Below, piece by piece: positions 25,421 through 37,376 of a DNA stretch of 64,000 bases. A program made the position numbers and the translations under genes. Position 1 is the first letter of the stretch, and each line of letters begins with the position of its first letter. The notes under the pieces are model-generated. The model was not told the DNA's origin. It saw only the letters and a program-made list of their open reading frames with translations, and did no database searches. Source of the stretch: Paragonimus westermani (taxonomy: Eukaryota; Platyhelminthes; Trematoda; Plagiorchiida; Troglotrematidae); NCBI GenBank assembly GCA_008508345.1, contig QNGE01000413.1, positions 62,001-126,000 on the forward strand, read 5' to 3'.

Positions 25421-27205
25421 GTCTTCAATTCATCCTGCCCTGGGTTTGCCAAAGTTGCAGGGATTGCTTAGAAAAGTGCGCAGGTGAAAAGATGTGGGAG
25501 AGGATGAAATGCCAAGTGAGATCCTGAAGAACGGTGGACCGGCGTTGGAATGCAGTTTGTTCCAACTTGTTCACTTCCTCTGGGAGCACAGGGCAATTCC
25601 ACAAGCCTTCAAGGACGCTCTTATCGTGCCCTTGTTCAAAGGTAAGGGTAGCAAGCAATGCGCCGACAGTTATCGGGGCATCAGTCTTCCGAGGTGCGCA
25701 GGCAAGCTGCTTGCCAAAATCCTCCTGGACCGACTGTATGCGGACGTCCTGCAGGCCAGTGTCCCCGAGGAGCAGTGTGGATTCCGGTCGAGTCGGAGTA
25801 CGATCGACCTGGTGTTTGCTGCTCGACAGCTTCAGGAGAAGTGCCGGGAACGGAATCAGCCCCTGTATGCCCAGTTCGTGGACTTCATCAAGGCGTTCGA
25901 CTCCGTGAGCCGCGAGGCGCTGTGGACGGTGCTTGGTAAGTTTGGATGTCCATGTGAGTTCGTTAATATGGTCAGATTGTTACATGTGGGTGTGAAGGCG
26001 AAGGTGCGATCGTATGGATCGACCTCTGATGATTTTGACATCGTCAGTGGCGTGAAGCAGGGTTATGTTCTAGCCCCTGCCCCATTCTGTCTATATTTGA
26101 CCATCACGATAACAGTTGTTCTTCAGGATTCGGCGTTGGACGGCGTTGGACGGCGTTGGGGTTGAGTGCCGGTGAGATAAACGCCTGTTGAATATTCGAC
26201 GTTTCGGCGTCCCAAATCGTCTGCACAGTCCAACAATGTGTCGATGACAGCGCACTATTCACACACAATGAAAACGAACTCCTGTGACTGATCACGGTCC
26301 TCGTGACTGCGGCATCCAAGTTCGGATTGAACATCAACGTAGGTAAGACGTTTTTGTTCCATCATCCTTCTCCTGGTGAATGTGCTGCTTGTGTACCGCC
26401 ACCCCAAATCCGCATCGCTGGAGACACTGTGAATGGCTGCGGGGATTTGTGTTATTTGGATAGCAATTTGTCGACAGATTTGACGGTGGAACGCGGATTG
26501 AAAGCGCATGTGGCGAAGGCTAGTGCTGTTTTCGGACGTCTTGACAGGCGTGTCTGGTAGAACCAGAGCCTGAAGATGGTCACCAAGTTGTGTGTCTACC
26601 GTTCAATGATGTTATCTGTACTGCTGCACGGCAGTGAGACATGGATATTGCATCAGCGGAACGTGAGCTATCTGGGCCGCATGTTGGGTATTCGGTGGTC
26701 GGACATGGTTCCGAACACTGAGATACTGCGGTGAGTGGACATGGACGGGATGGGAGCCATGCTGATGCTGAATCAGCTCCGTTGGCTCGGTCACGTCCGT
26801 CGGATGGACGATGAGCGTATCCCGAAGCAGTTACTGGACGGACAAATGAACTCAGGTGATCGAAATCATAGTTGTCAAATCTGAAATCCCATGATGTTGT
26901 GCAGGTTAGTCTTTCACGTTGTAACATTGATTTTAGATGTTGGGACGAGTTGGCCTTGAGTCGGACGGTCTGGAGAAATGCGGTCCGGACGGGCGTCCGG
27001 AAGTTCAGTGAGTGGCTGTTGCGCGTCCGCGAGCGGAAGCGTGCGATACGCAAGGGAACCATCGGTGTCATAGTTCGTGGTGACGTGACTATATCGCGGT
27101 GCGATGTGTGCGGCTGCGAATGCGCTGGCCGTTTGGGGTTAATAGGTCACCAACCTACTCACATTACACCGTCGGCTAAGAGGCGACAAGTACGTTAGAC
27201 TCAGA
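25420..27205 (+). pseudogene. Endonuclease-RT retroposon, RT and C-terminal zinc-finger half (copy 1)
   Basis: The 25494-26165 frame has GEDEMPSEILKN, LFKGKGSKQCADSYRGISL, motif A FVDFIKAFDSV and motif B GVKQGYVLAP (Cys to Tyr). A shift and a triple CGGCGTTGGA repeat follow, then motif C as CVDD at 26237-26248, a TGA, the thumb (KFGLNINVGKT, AKASAVFGRLDRRVW), a TAG, and RRMDDERIPKQLL. A further frame, 26872-27198, gives VSLSRCNIDF...WRNAVRTG and a C2H2-like finger CDVCGCECAGRLGLIGH. This RT plus terminal finger type is common in flatworm genomes and closest to RTE-like elements. The endonuclease is absent, so the copy is 5' truncated, and it is inactive. Confidence 0.9.
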
Positions 27206-27207
27206 TA

Positions 27208-27690
27208 GGTCGTATAAGCATACCGATTCTACTCTGTTATCGACTGCATCGGCCAACGGCCTGATGGTTGACAATTAATCCGCTCTTCTTTTCAGAAACT
27301 TGGGTGTCTGCGGTCTTCTCTCCATTCTTTTCTTCGACTTTTTGGTGTACTGTATGACGAATGATCTGTCTGGCTTTTCATAGTCCAATGAGAACTTTGT
27401 TTTTCATACTTATCTTCTCAGGGATGCACTAACCTGCACTCCTATACTGCAACGCTTCTTGTATTGCGCTTCATAAATCTTTCTCCTTAGTTTAGATCTC
27501 GTTATTGCAGTCTCTCTCTGTTTAGTTTCCGAGAGATTAGAGTTTCCTTTCTTTATTAGCCAATCGAGTGGCTAACCAGCATTGGCCGGCTGGAAAGAAA
27601 GGCCTCACTGTCGCACCTCCCGGTCTTATTCCTTCGAGTTTACAGTGGATATATGGTGTGTTGGTGGAACTGCGAATAGTACAGCGCAAG
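27208..27690 (+). repeat. Solo or truncated Gypsy LTR-like segment
   Basis: Matches the reverse complement of 37377-37850. Shared stretches include GTTATCGACTGCATCGGCCA, AGAAACTTGGGTGTCTGCGG and CAGCATTGGCCGGCTGG. Homology begins within about 10 bases of the end of the zinc-finger retroposon frame (27198) and stops near GAACTGCG at 27675. No Gypsy coding sequence adjoins it, so it is a solo or 5'-truncated LTR. Confidence 0.6.
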
Positions 27691-27699
27691 CCAATTGCA

Positions 27700-30470
27700 G
27701 TGATAGATAAACGCAGGCGTCCTTTGTCTTCGGTCACTATGACAGGCTAATCCGAATCGGATGCCGCCATCCGTGTGTATATCAGCCAGTGTTTTGATCA
27801 GCAAGCTGGGCAAGAGTTGGTCACCATGCCTCCAGATCTTTTCAAGATAACCGGTCGATCTAGAGGTTTCCCCAGCATAATCCACCTGTGTCGTTCAGTT
27901 GGTCACTAGTATCCATAAATTTCTCAACAGTGAAGTGCAATTAATCGGTTGTGTTGCAAACATTTTCAGGTATGTCTGTGTGACATTTTGCAGTTTTGTA
28001 TCTCAGCTCTTGATTTGAATCATTCTGTTCCATCTCGGTAAGTTCTGCACACTTACATTCAACGGTGCTATTGAAATACAGTCGAGCCAAATTCTACCAC
28101 TCAAAGTGTACACCGATATTAGCGTGTCGTACGTCGCTCACGTTAGTTGTGCGTTGCCGTTTTCGCTCACATACCTCCGGTTAGCTGGGTTCATTTGCGT
28201 GGTTGCCAAAATTGACCATTGGTGTGTAATACAAGTATGTTTGGAGAAGCTTGATGAGAATTCAGTGAAAGCTTCATACCTAACAGTACGCTAGTGTACA
28301 AGGGGCTTACTGAAGTTCGGTTATGCAGACTGTAACTTGTGTAACTTTGTAGTACCCTCTACGGTTCACTCGATGAAACACTCGGCAAACTTTAACAGTT
28401 GTGTTCAATTTCAGTTTACACATATGCTCTTGAGTTAATAAATGAATGTTTTTCTTAAAGCATTGCTATCCTAACACTACTTCATGATGATTTTACTACC
28501 AGTAAGTTCGTACATTAAGCCTGATCGGCCCTGCATGAACCAGCGTTCAAAGAAGCATCGCCCGTAAATTACGTGTCCTTGGATCGATATGAATTCACTT
28601 AAAGGCGTTAAAACACGGATTCATGTGGCTACACTTTTGGTTCCTTGCTTCGGTCTTGTATGTCGAAACCAAAAAACACACCTTTTTCATAAAACATCAC
28701 ACTGCATACGGTGGCATATAAATTTGTTGATGGGAACCTTTGGGTAAAAAGTAGTGATTCAGTAAATGGGTTGCGGTAACTACTACTGCTTTCTCTATTT
28801 AATGTGCCAAAGTTCATTAATGTGTCTTTTTGCGTAAGAAGATAAAAAATCACTCGGCCTGTTTTAATGTTGCTTGATCTTGCTGTAGTACATTTTAGTT
28901 TAATTTAGCCAAACGATATGCTTCCTAGCAAAGAAAGACGCCAATAACACATGTCGTGATATGCAACCGTGTGACCTACCCTCAAGATCAGCTATGCCAA
29001 TCCGGCATAGGGTAATAAATGCTTTCATATAGAGACTGTAGGTGGATGTGAATCGTTCTGCGCTAAGTGATCGTTAGTGGCGCTTGTCATCTCGAGATGT
29101 CAGGTAGCACCGGGCGAAGCCACCTTTAAGGACTTACAACTTTAGTGTCAAGTTGATTTGAACTGCCTCTGTTAACAGACCTGATTAAAACTTACTGACA
29201 GATCTTCACTTCAGTTCTACCATATGCCCCAAAATGACATCTGCGGAATACTGCCTATTGATACAGGGTGCAGGTACACGTGTACCACGCCTGCACACAA
29301 CACCCACCACAGGTGGCTTTCGCTGTACCATCTGTGGCTTCACTCATACACAACATATCCTGTGTAAACCCGAAAGAATAATATCAGAAGACGTGTGGGT
29401 ATTGTTTCCGTATCTAGTTGATCAATACGAGTTAGCCAGCTGGCAGGTTATTACGAAAGTGAAACCGTTATCTCTCGCAAAATAAAATGAGAGACTCCAA
29501 TGGTAAGATCTAAACTAGAGAGATAAATGCTGAACGTATTATGGAACATAAGTTCGCAAAATAGGCGCAATATAGTTGCATATATTATTATGCTCTAGAA
29601 AGGATAAGAAGGAATGACGAAACTTCACAGCTGGACCGGGAAATAAACGAAAAATCCACCATACATTGCACCAGTAAAGCTGAACGAAGGGAATGGTTAA
29701 GGGCTACAGTGTCCCAGGCTTCCTACAAGGGGTGCGGATGATTTACCAAACGCGGATGATCGTTAGTTAACACGAACGAAAAAGTAGTTACAGCTGACAC
29801 AACTTACCTGTGCTTAAAATATTCCTTGTCTCTTCGTTAACGGTGTACTGTGAGTAGTTGAATAAGGCAATGGCAAACAGCATATCATGCGATGTTCACC
29901 GGAATAATATTAACAAGCCATTCGGGATTTACGCTATTCACCAAGGTGGTGTATAATGCCCCTGTGTAAATGATACGCATGTTTTGATATTGTGGTTCAC
30001 GCACTACACAATTCAAATTTGTGCCAGCGTATCAGAATCAAACATTTATCGATGTCTATGTATGGTTATGTCATACGTAGCCTAGGTACCTCTCATATTT
30101 GGATCGATTACTTTGCGGAGCCTTGAATAGATGTTATACAAGGTTCTGAGGTATATTTTGAGGTACCCGTTTGTTGGAGGAATTTGTATGGCGATGAATG
30201 AGTGAGAACTCTGTTACAATGCAACACTGCGGTATTTGGGGGAAACGACGGTTCGGGTAAAGAAAAAAAACAGTAGTGCATTGAACAAATTTTTGACAGC
30301 CGTATTTATTCTTCTTCAACCCGATAAGAATAAAGACATATGGGTGAACATATGTTTTCCATAGTTCATTTTCAGGCCGGTACAATTATTTAAGGATTTA
30401 ATAGAGTTAGATCGAGATATCGATCAGACTAATAACGGAGAAACGAGGTCACTGGCCAGTCAATTGGCGA
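27700..30470. other. Unassigned AT-rich DNA
   Basis: No recognisable coding motif, tRNA or repeat. A small SINE-like or LTR-derived piece could be hidden near 27700-27890, but I cannot name it. Confidence 0.35.
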
Positions 30471-30479
30471 TGGTTTGAT

Positions 30480-32720
30480 TGGTCGGTTACGTCACGTTTG
30501 TCGATTGGTTTGCCCGCGCCGGTTGGCCATCGATCCAGTGGATCATTGGCCATGGTAGGTGCAGTGTCTGAACAAACCGTTTTTGATGACATAATATCGG
30601 GTCAGTCAGCTTGATTCCGATAGCCTCAGCAGTACAAAGTGTCCTAATTCGGACAGCATTTGATGGGTTGCCTGGCACGCGATATACCACTTTGAAGGCT
30701 TCGTCAGTTTTGACCTGGTGCCCGCTTTCAGACAGATGAGAGAGAATAGCACTGCTGACCGTGTCCTAGCCACCGTGGATGGTGTTCTCGGATTCGTTTC
30801 AAAAGTTGTCTTGACGTTCGACCAATATAACAAGTGAATGAGTAGATACACATAGATGAGGTCTGAACTGTCAGTCCATCTTTCCAATAAAACCTGAGAA
30901 TTGGGGATGTGGAGAATTGAATTCGGAGTTCAGCAATAGCATAAGTCTTGCTAATTGTCCGGCTGAGCCTATTTGTCAGCCATTCTGTGGCACTGTCACC
31001 TTTGAACGACACTCGAATGAACACGGGATTCTTTCTTACCTCATGCACTTCAGGTTTGGGTGATATTCTGACCATGTTCATTCTTTATGAATTTGAATTC
31101 ATTTTCTAGCGTATCCACTGAACAAATTTTGTATGCTCTATCAAACAGGCAGCGCACCAGATTCCTGTTCTGTTTTAGGGGTACAAAACTGCGAAAGTTT
31201 GTTTACTGACCTGTCCATGTACCCTTGCGATGAACCCTAAAATGAATACTTCCGTCTATTCGTCGATGCAAACGAACATTTAGGAAAGATACCTCGTTTC
31301 CGGTCTCCTCCTCAAGTGTAAACTTAACTGACTAGTGAGCGCGATTGAATGTGTCGAGTATCGTGTACCTATTAGTACCGAATTGGCTACGATAAATATA
31401 TCGTCTAAGTATCGGTGGTATTGAGTGAAACAACTGATGGTGGATCGAAACTCGGTGCGTTCAAGCTTTCCCATGAATATATCGGCCAGGAGGGATCCGA
31501 GCGGCGACCCAATTGCTACGCCATCTGTCTGCCGATACAGCACAGCGTTGAACATCAGTTGTATACTAACAGTGCAACGGAACAGAAGTTCTTTCAATTT
31601 TAATGGTGGTAACCCAGTATCAATTCCGCTGTCAGACACGTAGTCACAGATAAAATTGACGGTTTCTAGTAACGGTACGTTTGTGAATAAAGACACTACG
31701 TTCAATGAACATGACTTCTGCGAAGTCATGTTAACGTTCTGTATGCAATCAACAAATTCAAACGTATCACGTAGAGTGAGCGGAGCAACCCCCTTTCGGA
31801 CGGGTTCCAGCAGTTTCACTAGCCACTTCGCCGTTGAGTGGTAAGGCGAATTCGTGATATGAATTGCTAGACCAACCGGTACACAAGGTTTGTGGATTTT
31901 TAGTAGCCCATAGAGACGGGGTATAGTAGAACCCTGTGGTCGTAGATGCTCATAAGTCGCGGGGGTTATCAGCTTCTCATCCTTTAATGACTCAGGGCAC
32001 TTAGTGATCTGATGTTCAGTATACTCGGTTTTGTCCCTTTCGTTGGCAACTCTACGAAACTTGGTCTGGTCTGCGAGAATATCATGCACTTTCTCGATAT
32101 AATCGCTTCTGTTCAGGATCACACTTTCAGATCCTTTATCTGGACTGCTGAGGAGGATGTCTGGATTCTGTTCAAGCATCTTCAATGAGTCTATGTGCTG
32201 CTTAGTTAAGAGCCCCTTCTGTCTCGAGTTACGTTTACAGTATAGCTGGCAGCAGTTAACAAGTGTAGTTTTGAGTAACTTAAGATCATCTAGAGAACGC
32301 GGGGTTAAATCTTGTGTGAACGAAAAGCTTCTCTGCAGTAGGTGACCAGGATTTTCCGGGTTCGTTGGAAAACGCTTGGTATATTGTGTACTTTAAAAAA
32401 TTACCCAATTGTTTGATTGATGTCACCTTTTTGTGGAAAAACTCGCGACTTTCAAGATATGATCTACTACTCTCATTAACTGAGCGTAGGTAGTTGCTCA
32501 AAATGGTGAGTGAACGGTGAGTAGCGGCTGTGCTTATCAGACGGCCATCTGATATATTGTCAAAAGCCTTGGGTATTTTATGTTTTGCAAGTGAACAATC
32601 GCGGTACCCTGTGTGAGAATCATGTGGCAAGCTGTGGAGAAAAGTTGTCATCTCAAATTTTCCATCTCGTTGCAGAAAACCAAACTGCTGTCGAGTGGAG
32701 GGGAATAAGCGGGCCTAACT
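30480..32720 (-). mobile_element. Penelope-like element, near-complete ORF (copy 1, left palindrome arm and beyond)
   Basis: N-terminal block 32286-32710 (from about RQQFGFLQRDGKF), then a one-base frameshift at the LDDLKLL junction. The 301-residue RT frame follows (31280-32185 and upstream): SSPDKGSESV, PRLYGLLKIHKP, motif A SLNVVSLFTNVP, motif B DGVAIGSPLGSLLADIFM, and motif C YLDD (31400-31411). Frameshifted downstream parts give the thumb NLVRCLFDRAYKICS and the nuclease CIYSFTC-YIGRTSRQLLKRI, where the usual spacer between FTC and YIG is lost. The end is AEAIGIKL and LHLPWP (about 30530). Motif A carries Asn where the catalytic Asp belongs, so it is inactive. Bases 31604-32717 recur in the right arm. 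Confidence 0.9.
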
Positions 32721-32724
32721 ATTA

Positions 32725-33870
32725 AACAGGACCTTAACAAAGCACCTAATGCCCGCCGTACATTCTGATTAAACATAGACACAAGTAAGTTCAATCACTA
32801 GGATAAGGCTCCAGAGGGTGGAAGTCATGGCTTAGGGGATTAGACATAGAAGAGTACAAATGTGATGCGTGATAATGGAAACCTTGATAAACTGAGGGAG
32901 ACGTTGCCGGTTGCTTCAAAAAATCTCTGAGGATGTGTCACGAACAATAACTCTGTGTACTATATAAATTAGTTTTTCCATTGATGATTCTGAGTGCCAG
33001 CTACCAGCCTCTAAACAAGCACTTGGTGTTTCTAGTTGTGTTTTCAACCGTTTGAAAGCATGCTGTTTGACAGAAGAGGTTAGCTGTGATTTGTCTTCTC
33101 TAGATGGCTCACACTTCAGCTAAACGAACACCTATATAAACAGTGGGATGTGACAGACGTAGGCTGATATCTGTACACACGGAGATTGTTAAGGCTTTGA
33201 TTCACTGTATTATACATGGTTTTTACAGTGGTATAGGATCTGGATACAGCAGCTCTCGGACGGTTTTTGTTACTGTTGACGAATTGTCATATGAAAACGG
33301 CAGCTTTATGTACACGGCCTCGTCGTCTTCAGTATCATTGACGTGATGACTACTATACATCCTGATAAATTTCCGGGGGTACCGTTGGCCTGCAAGATAT
33401 CTGTAAGCTTAATTCTGGAGGTGGATTGTCTTCTGTGCAGAGCCCCCACACTCTGTGAAAGAGCGTTCGAATCGGCCTTCTGTTATACTGCACCGAACAG
33501 AAGCCTTTAAAGTGTCTAAACTACCCAGGTATGTTTTCTGTAGATGGATCTTCTCATTCTGCCATGTGGTCATCGGATAACTAGAATTTCTGGGAAATAA
33601 AGTTAGTTAGCCTGAAGTTTGAATGTGTTTGATTCAACTTCAAAAATAACGCGCTGAAACAACTTGAATATTCAAAAATGGCCATACCGTCTTCTGCGTG
33701 ACGTTTATAGTGTACTGATTTGACAAGTTTTCACTTAATGTAGATTCCACCTTAACCATGGAGAGATAGGCAGGGAGTGGACCCGAAAGGCTGCTCATTG
33801 CAACCCTGTTCAATTACCAATAGTATGTGTGCACAAGCGTAATAGCGATTTCTTTTCGGACTCTGGAAGA
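32725..33870. other. Unassigned DNA in the palindrome arm (left; mirrored at 35085-36230)
   Basis: The 1.15 kb between the zinc-finger retroposon tail and the PLE start is duplicated in both arms and contains no recognised motif. It is probably the original host DNA between the two insertions or PLE 5' UTR. Confidence 0.4.
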
Positions 33871-33879
33871 GAAAAAGTA

Positions 33880-34165
33880 CTGCGAGTGCATTGCTGACCT
33901 AATAACCCGAGGGCGCATACATTGCAACATCACATAGTCATGTCGCCGCGACCTATGACACCGATGGTTCCCTTGCGTATCGCACGCTTCCGCTCGCGGA
34001 CGCGCAACAGCCACTCACTGAACTTCCGGACGCCCGTCCGGACCGCATTTCTCCAGACCGTCCGACTCAAGGCCAACTCGTCCCGACATCTAAAATCAAT
34101 GTTACAACGTGAAAGACTTACCTGCACAACATCATGGGATTTCAGATTTGACAACTATGATTTCG
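33880..34165 (-). pseudogene. Endonuclease-RT retroposon 3' fragment (left palindrome arm)
   Basis: Inverted duplicate of 34790-35075, encoding the same SRCNIDFRCRDELALSRT and WRNAVRTG pieces on the minus strand. It stops at the N at 34166 and has no independent boundary, so it is best read as part of the inverted repeat and not as a separate insertion. Confidence 0.85.
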
Positions 34166-34166
34166 N

Positions 34167-35075
34167 ATGTGTCGATGACAGCGCACTATTCACACACAAT
34201 GAAGACGAACTTCTGTGACTGATCACGGTCCTCGCGACTGCGGCATCCAAGTTCGGATTGAACATCGACGTAGGTAAGACGTTTTCGTACTTTCATCCTT
34301 CTCCTGGTGGAGGTGTTGCTTGTGTACCGCCACCCCAAATCCGCATCGCTGGAGACACTGAATGGCTGCGGGGATTTGTGCTATTTGGATAGCGATTTGT
34401 CGACAGATTTGACGGTGGACCGCGGGCTGAAAGCGCATGTGGCGAAGGCTAGTGCTGTTTTCGGACGTGTTGACAGGCGTGTCTGGTAGAACCAGAGCCT
34501 GAAGATGGTCACCAAGTTGTGTGTCTACCGTTCAATGATGTTATCTGTACTGTTGCACGGCAGTGAGACATGGATATTGTGTCAGCGGAACGTGAGCTAT
34601 CTGGGCCGCATGTTGGGTATTCGGTGGTTGGACATGGTTCCGAACACTGAGATAATGCGGCGAGTGGACATGGACGGGATGGGAGCCATGCTGATGCTGA
34701 ATCAGCTCCGTTGGCTCGGTCACGTCTGTCGGATGGACGATGAGCGTATCCCGAAGCAGTTACTGAACGGACAAATGAACTCAGGTGAACGAAATCATAG
34801 TTGTCAAATCTGAAATCCCATGATGTTGTGCAGGTAAGTCTTTCACGTTGTAACATTGATTTTAGATGTCGGGACGAGTTGGCCTTGAGTCGGACGGTCT
34901 GGAGAAATGCGGTCCGGACGGGCGTCCGGAAGTTCAGTGAGTGGCTGTTGCGCGTCCGCGAGCGGAAGCGTGCGATACGCAAGGGAACCATCGGTGTCAT
35001 AGGTCGCGGCGACATGACTATGTGATGTTGCAATGTATGCGCCCTCGGGTTATTAGGTCAGCAATGCACTCGCAG
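34167..35075 (+). pseudogene. Endonuclease-RT retroposon, 3' portion (copy 2)
   Basis: Starts immediately after the N at 34166, inside motif C (CVDDSALFTHNE). It parallels copy 1 from 26237 at high identity: thumb, SETWILCQRNVSYLGRMLG, LRWLGHVCRMDDERIPKQLL, and then WRNAVRTGVRKFSEW. The finger is broken: a TGA follows GDMTM and about 12 bases of the Cys-Xaa-Cys loop are missing compared with copy 1. Its last part (34790 on) is also the start of the right palindrome arm. Confidence 0.88.
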
Positions 35076-36234
35076 TACTTTTCCTCTTCCAGAGTCCGAA
35101 AAGAAATCGCTATTACGCTTGTGCACACATACTATTGGTAATTGAACAGGGTTGCAATGAGCAGCCTTTCGGGTCCACTCCCTGCCTATCTCTCCATGGT
35201 TAAGGTGGAATCTACATTAAGTGAAAACTTGTCAAATCAGTACACTATAAACGTCACGCAGAAGACGGTATGGCCATTTTTGAATATTCAAGTTGTTTCA
35301 GCGCGTTATTTTTGAAGTTGAATCAAACACATTCAAACTTCAGGCTAACTAACTTTATTTCCCAGAAATTCTAGTTATCCGATGACCACATGGCAGAATG
35401 AGAAGATCCATCTACAGAAAACATACCTGGGTAGTTTAGACACTTTAAAGGCTTCTGTTCGGTGCAGTATAACAGAAGGCCGATTCGAACGCTCTTTCAC
35501 AGAGTGTGGGGGCTCTGCACAGAAGACAATCCACCTCCAGAATTAAGCTTACAGATATCTTGCAGGCCAACGGTACCCCCGGAAATTTATCAGGATGTAT
35601 AGTAGTCATCACGTCAATGATACTGAAGACGACGAGGCCGTGTACATAAAGCTGCCGTTTTCATATGACAATTCGTCAACAGTAACAAAAACCGTCCGAG
35701 AGCTGCTGTATCCAGATCCTATACCACTGTAAAAACCATGTATAATACAGTGAATCAAAGCCTTAACAATCTCCGTGTGTACAGATATCAGCCTACGTCT
35801 GTCACATCCCACTGTTTATATAGGTGTTCGTTTAGCTGAAGTGTGAGCCATCTAGAGAAGACAAATCACAGCTAACCTCTTCTGTCAAACAGCATGCTTT
35901 CAAACGGTTGAAAACACAACTAGAAACGCCAAGTGCTTGTTTAGAGGCTGGTAGCTGGCACTCAGAATCATCAATGGAAAAACTAATTTATATAGTACAC
36001 AGAGTTATTGTTCGTGACACATCCTCAGAGATTTTTTGAAGCAACCGGCAACGTCTCCCTCAGTTTATCAAGGTTTCCATTATCACGCATCACATTTGTA
36101 CTCTTCTATGTCTAATCCCCTAAGCCATGACTTCCACCCTCTGGAGCCTTATCCTAGTGATTGAACTTACTTGTGTCTATGTTTAATCAGAATGTACGGC
36201 GGGCATTAGGTGCTTTGTTAAGGTCCTGTTTAAT

Positions 36235-37376
36235 AGTTAGGCCCGCTTATTCCCCTCCACTCGACAGCAGTTTGGTTTTCTGCAACGAGATGGAAAATTT
36301 GAGATGACAACTTTTCTCCACAGCTTGCCACATGATTCTCACACAGGGTACCGCGATTGTTCACTTGCAAAACATAAAATACCCAAGGCTTTTGACAATA
36401 TATCAGATGGCCGTCTGATAAGCACAGCCGCTACTCACCGTTCACTCACCATTTTGAGCAACTACCTACGCTCAGTTAATGAGAGTAGTAGATCATATCT
36501 TGAAAGTCGCGAGTTTTTCCACAAAAAGGTGACATCAATCAAACAATTGGGTAATTTTTTAAAGTACACAATATACCAAGCGTTTTCCAACGAACCCGGA
36601 AAATCCTGGTCACCTACTGCAGAGAAGCTTTTCGTTCACACAAGATTTAACCCCGCGTTCTCTAGATGATCTTAAGTTACTCAAAACTACACTTGTTAAC
36701 TGCTGCCAGCTATACTGTAAACGTAACTCGAGACAGAAGGGGCTCTTAACTAAGCAGCACATAGACTCATTGAAGATGCTTGAACAGAATCCAGACATCC
36801 TCCTCAGCAGTCCAGATAAAGGATCTGAAAGTGTGATCCTGAACAGAAGCGATTATATCGAGAAAGTGCATGATATTCTCGCAGACCAGACCAAGTTTCG
36901 TAGAGTTGCCAACGAAAGGGACAAAACCGAGTATACTGAACATCAGATCACTAAGTGCCCTGAGTCATTAAAGGATGAGAAGCTGATAACCCCCGCGACT
37001 TATGAGCATCTACGACCACAGGGTTCTACTATACATACGACCACAGGGTTCTACTATACCCCGTCTCTATGGGCTACTAAAAATCCACAAACCTTGTGTA
37101 CCGGTTGGTCTAGCAATTCATATCACGAATTCGCCTTACCACTCAACGGCGAAGTGGCTAGTGAAACTGCTGGAACCCGTCCGAAAGGGGGTTGCTCCGC
37201 TCACTCTACGTGATACGTTTGAATTTGTTGATTGCATACAGAACGTTAACATGACTTCGCAGAAGTCATGTTCATTGGACGTAGTGTCTTTATTCACAAA
37301 CGTACCGTTACTAGAAACCGTCAATTTTATCTGTGACTACGTGTCTGACAGCGGAATTGATACTGGGTTACCACCA
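36235..37376 (+). mobile_element. Penelope-like element, copy 2 (right palindrome arm), truncated
   Basis: Inverted duplicate of copy 1. It contains the N-terminal frame 36304-36669, the same one-base frameshift, and the RT fingers from about 36770. Motif A here is intact as SLDVVSLFTNVP. A 25-base tandem duplication around 37010-37056 (repeated CATACGACCACAGGGTTCTA) shifts the frame. Homology stops abruptly at 37376, after GIDTGLPP, where Gypsy LTR-type sequence begins, so the palm, thumb and GIY-YIG parts are missing. Confidence 0.88.

Larger units (their letters stand above)
31604..37376. repeat. Large inverted repeat (arms 31604-34165 and 34790-37376)
   Basis: Left coordinate x pairs with right coordinate 68955-x from the centre outwards, and with 68980-x beyond a 25-base duplication in the right arm near 37020. 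Arms are 2.56 and 2.59 kb. I found only about three substitutions (for example 31702/37278) plus that duplication. The spacer 34166-34789 holds an N and retroposon copy 2. Outer breakpoints are sharp: PLE continues on the left, Gypsy LTR begins on the right. Arms contain the 3' end of the zinc-finger retroposon, about 1.2 kb of unassigned DNA, and the PLE 5' half. Confidence 0.9.

Noticed and set aside
26129..26160. CGGCGTTGGA triplication as a functional site
   Set aside because: It lies in the decayed stretch between RT motifs B and C and is absent from any other context seen here; simple slippage explains it.
33922..34218. A + strand frame at the left palindrome arm crossing the N
   Set aside because: It is the antisense shadow of the retroposon tail joined through an N to motif C of another copy.
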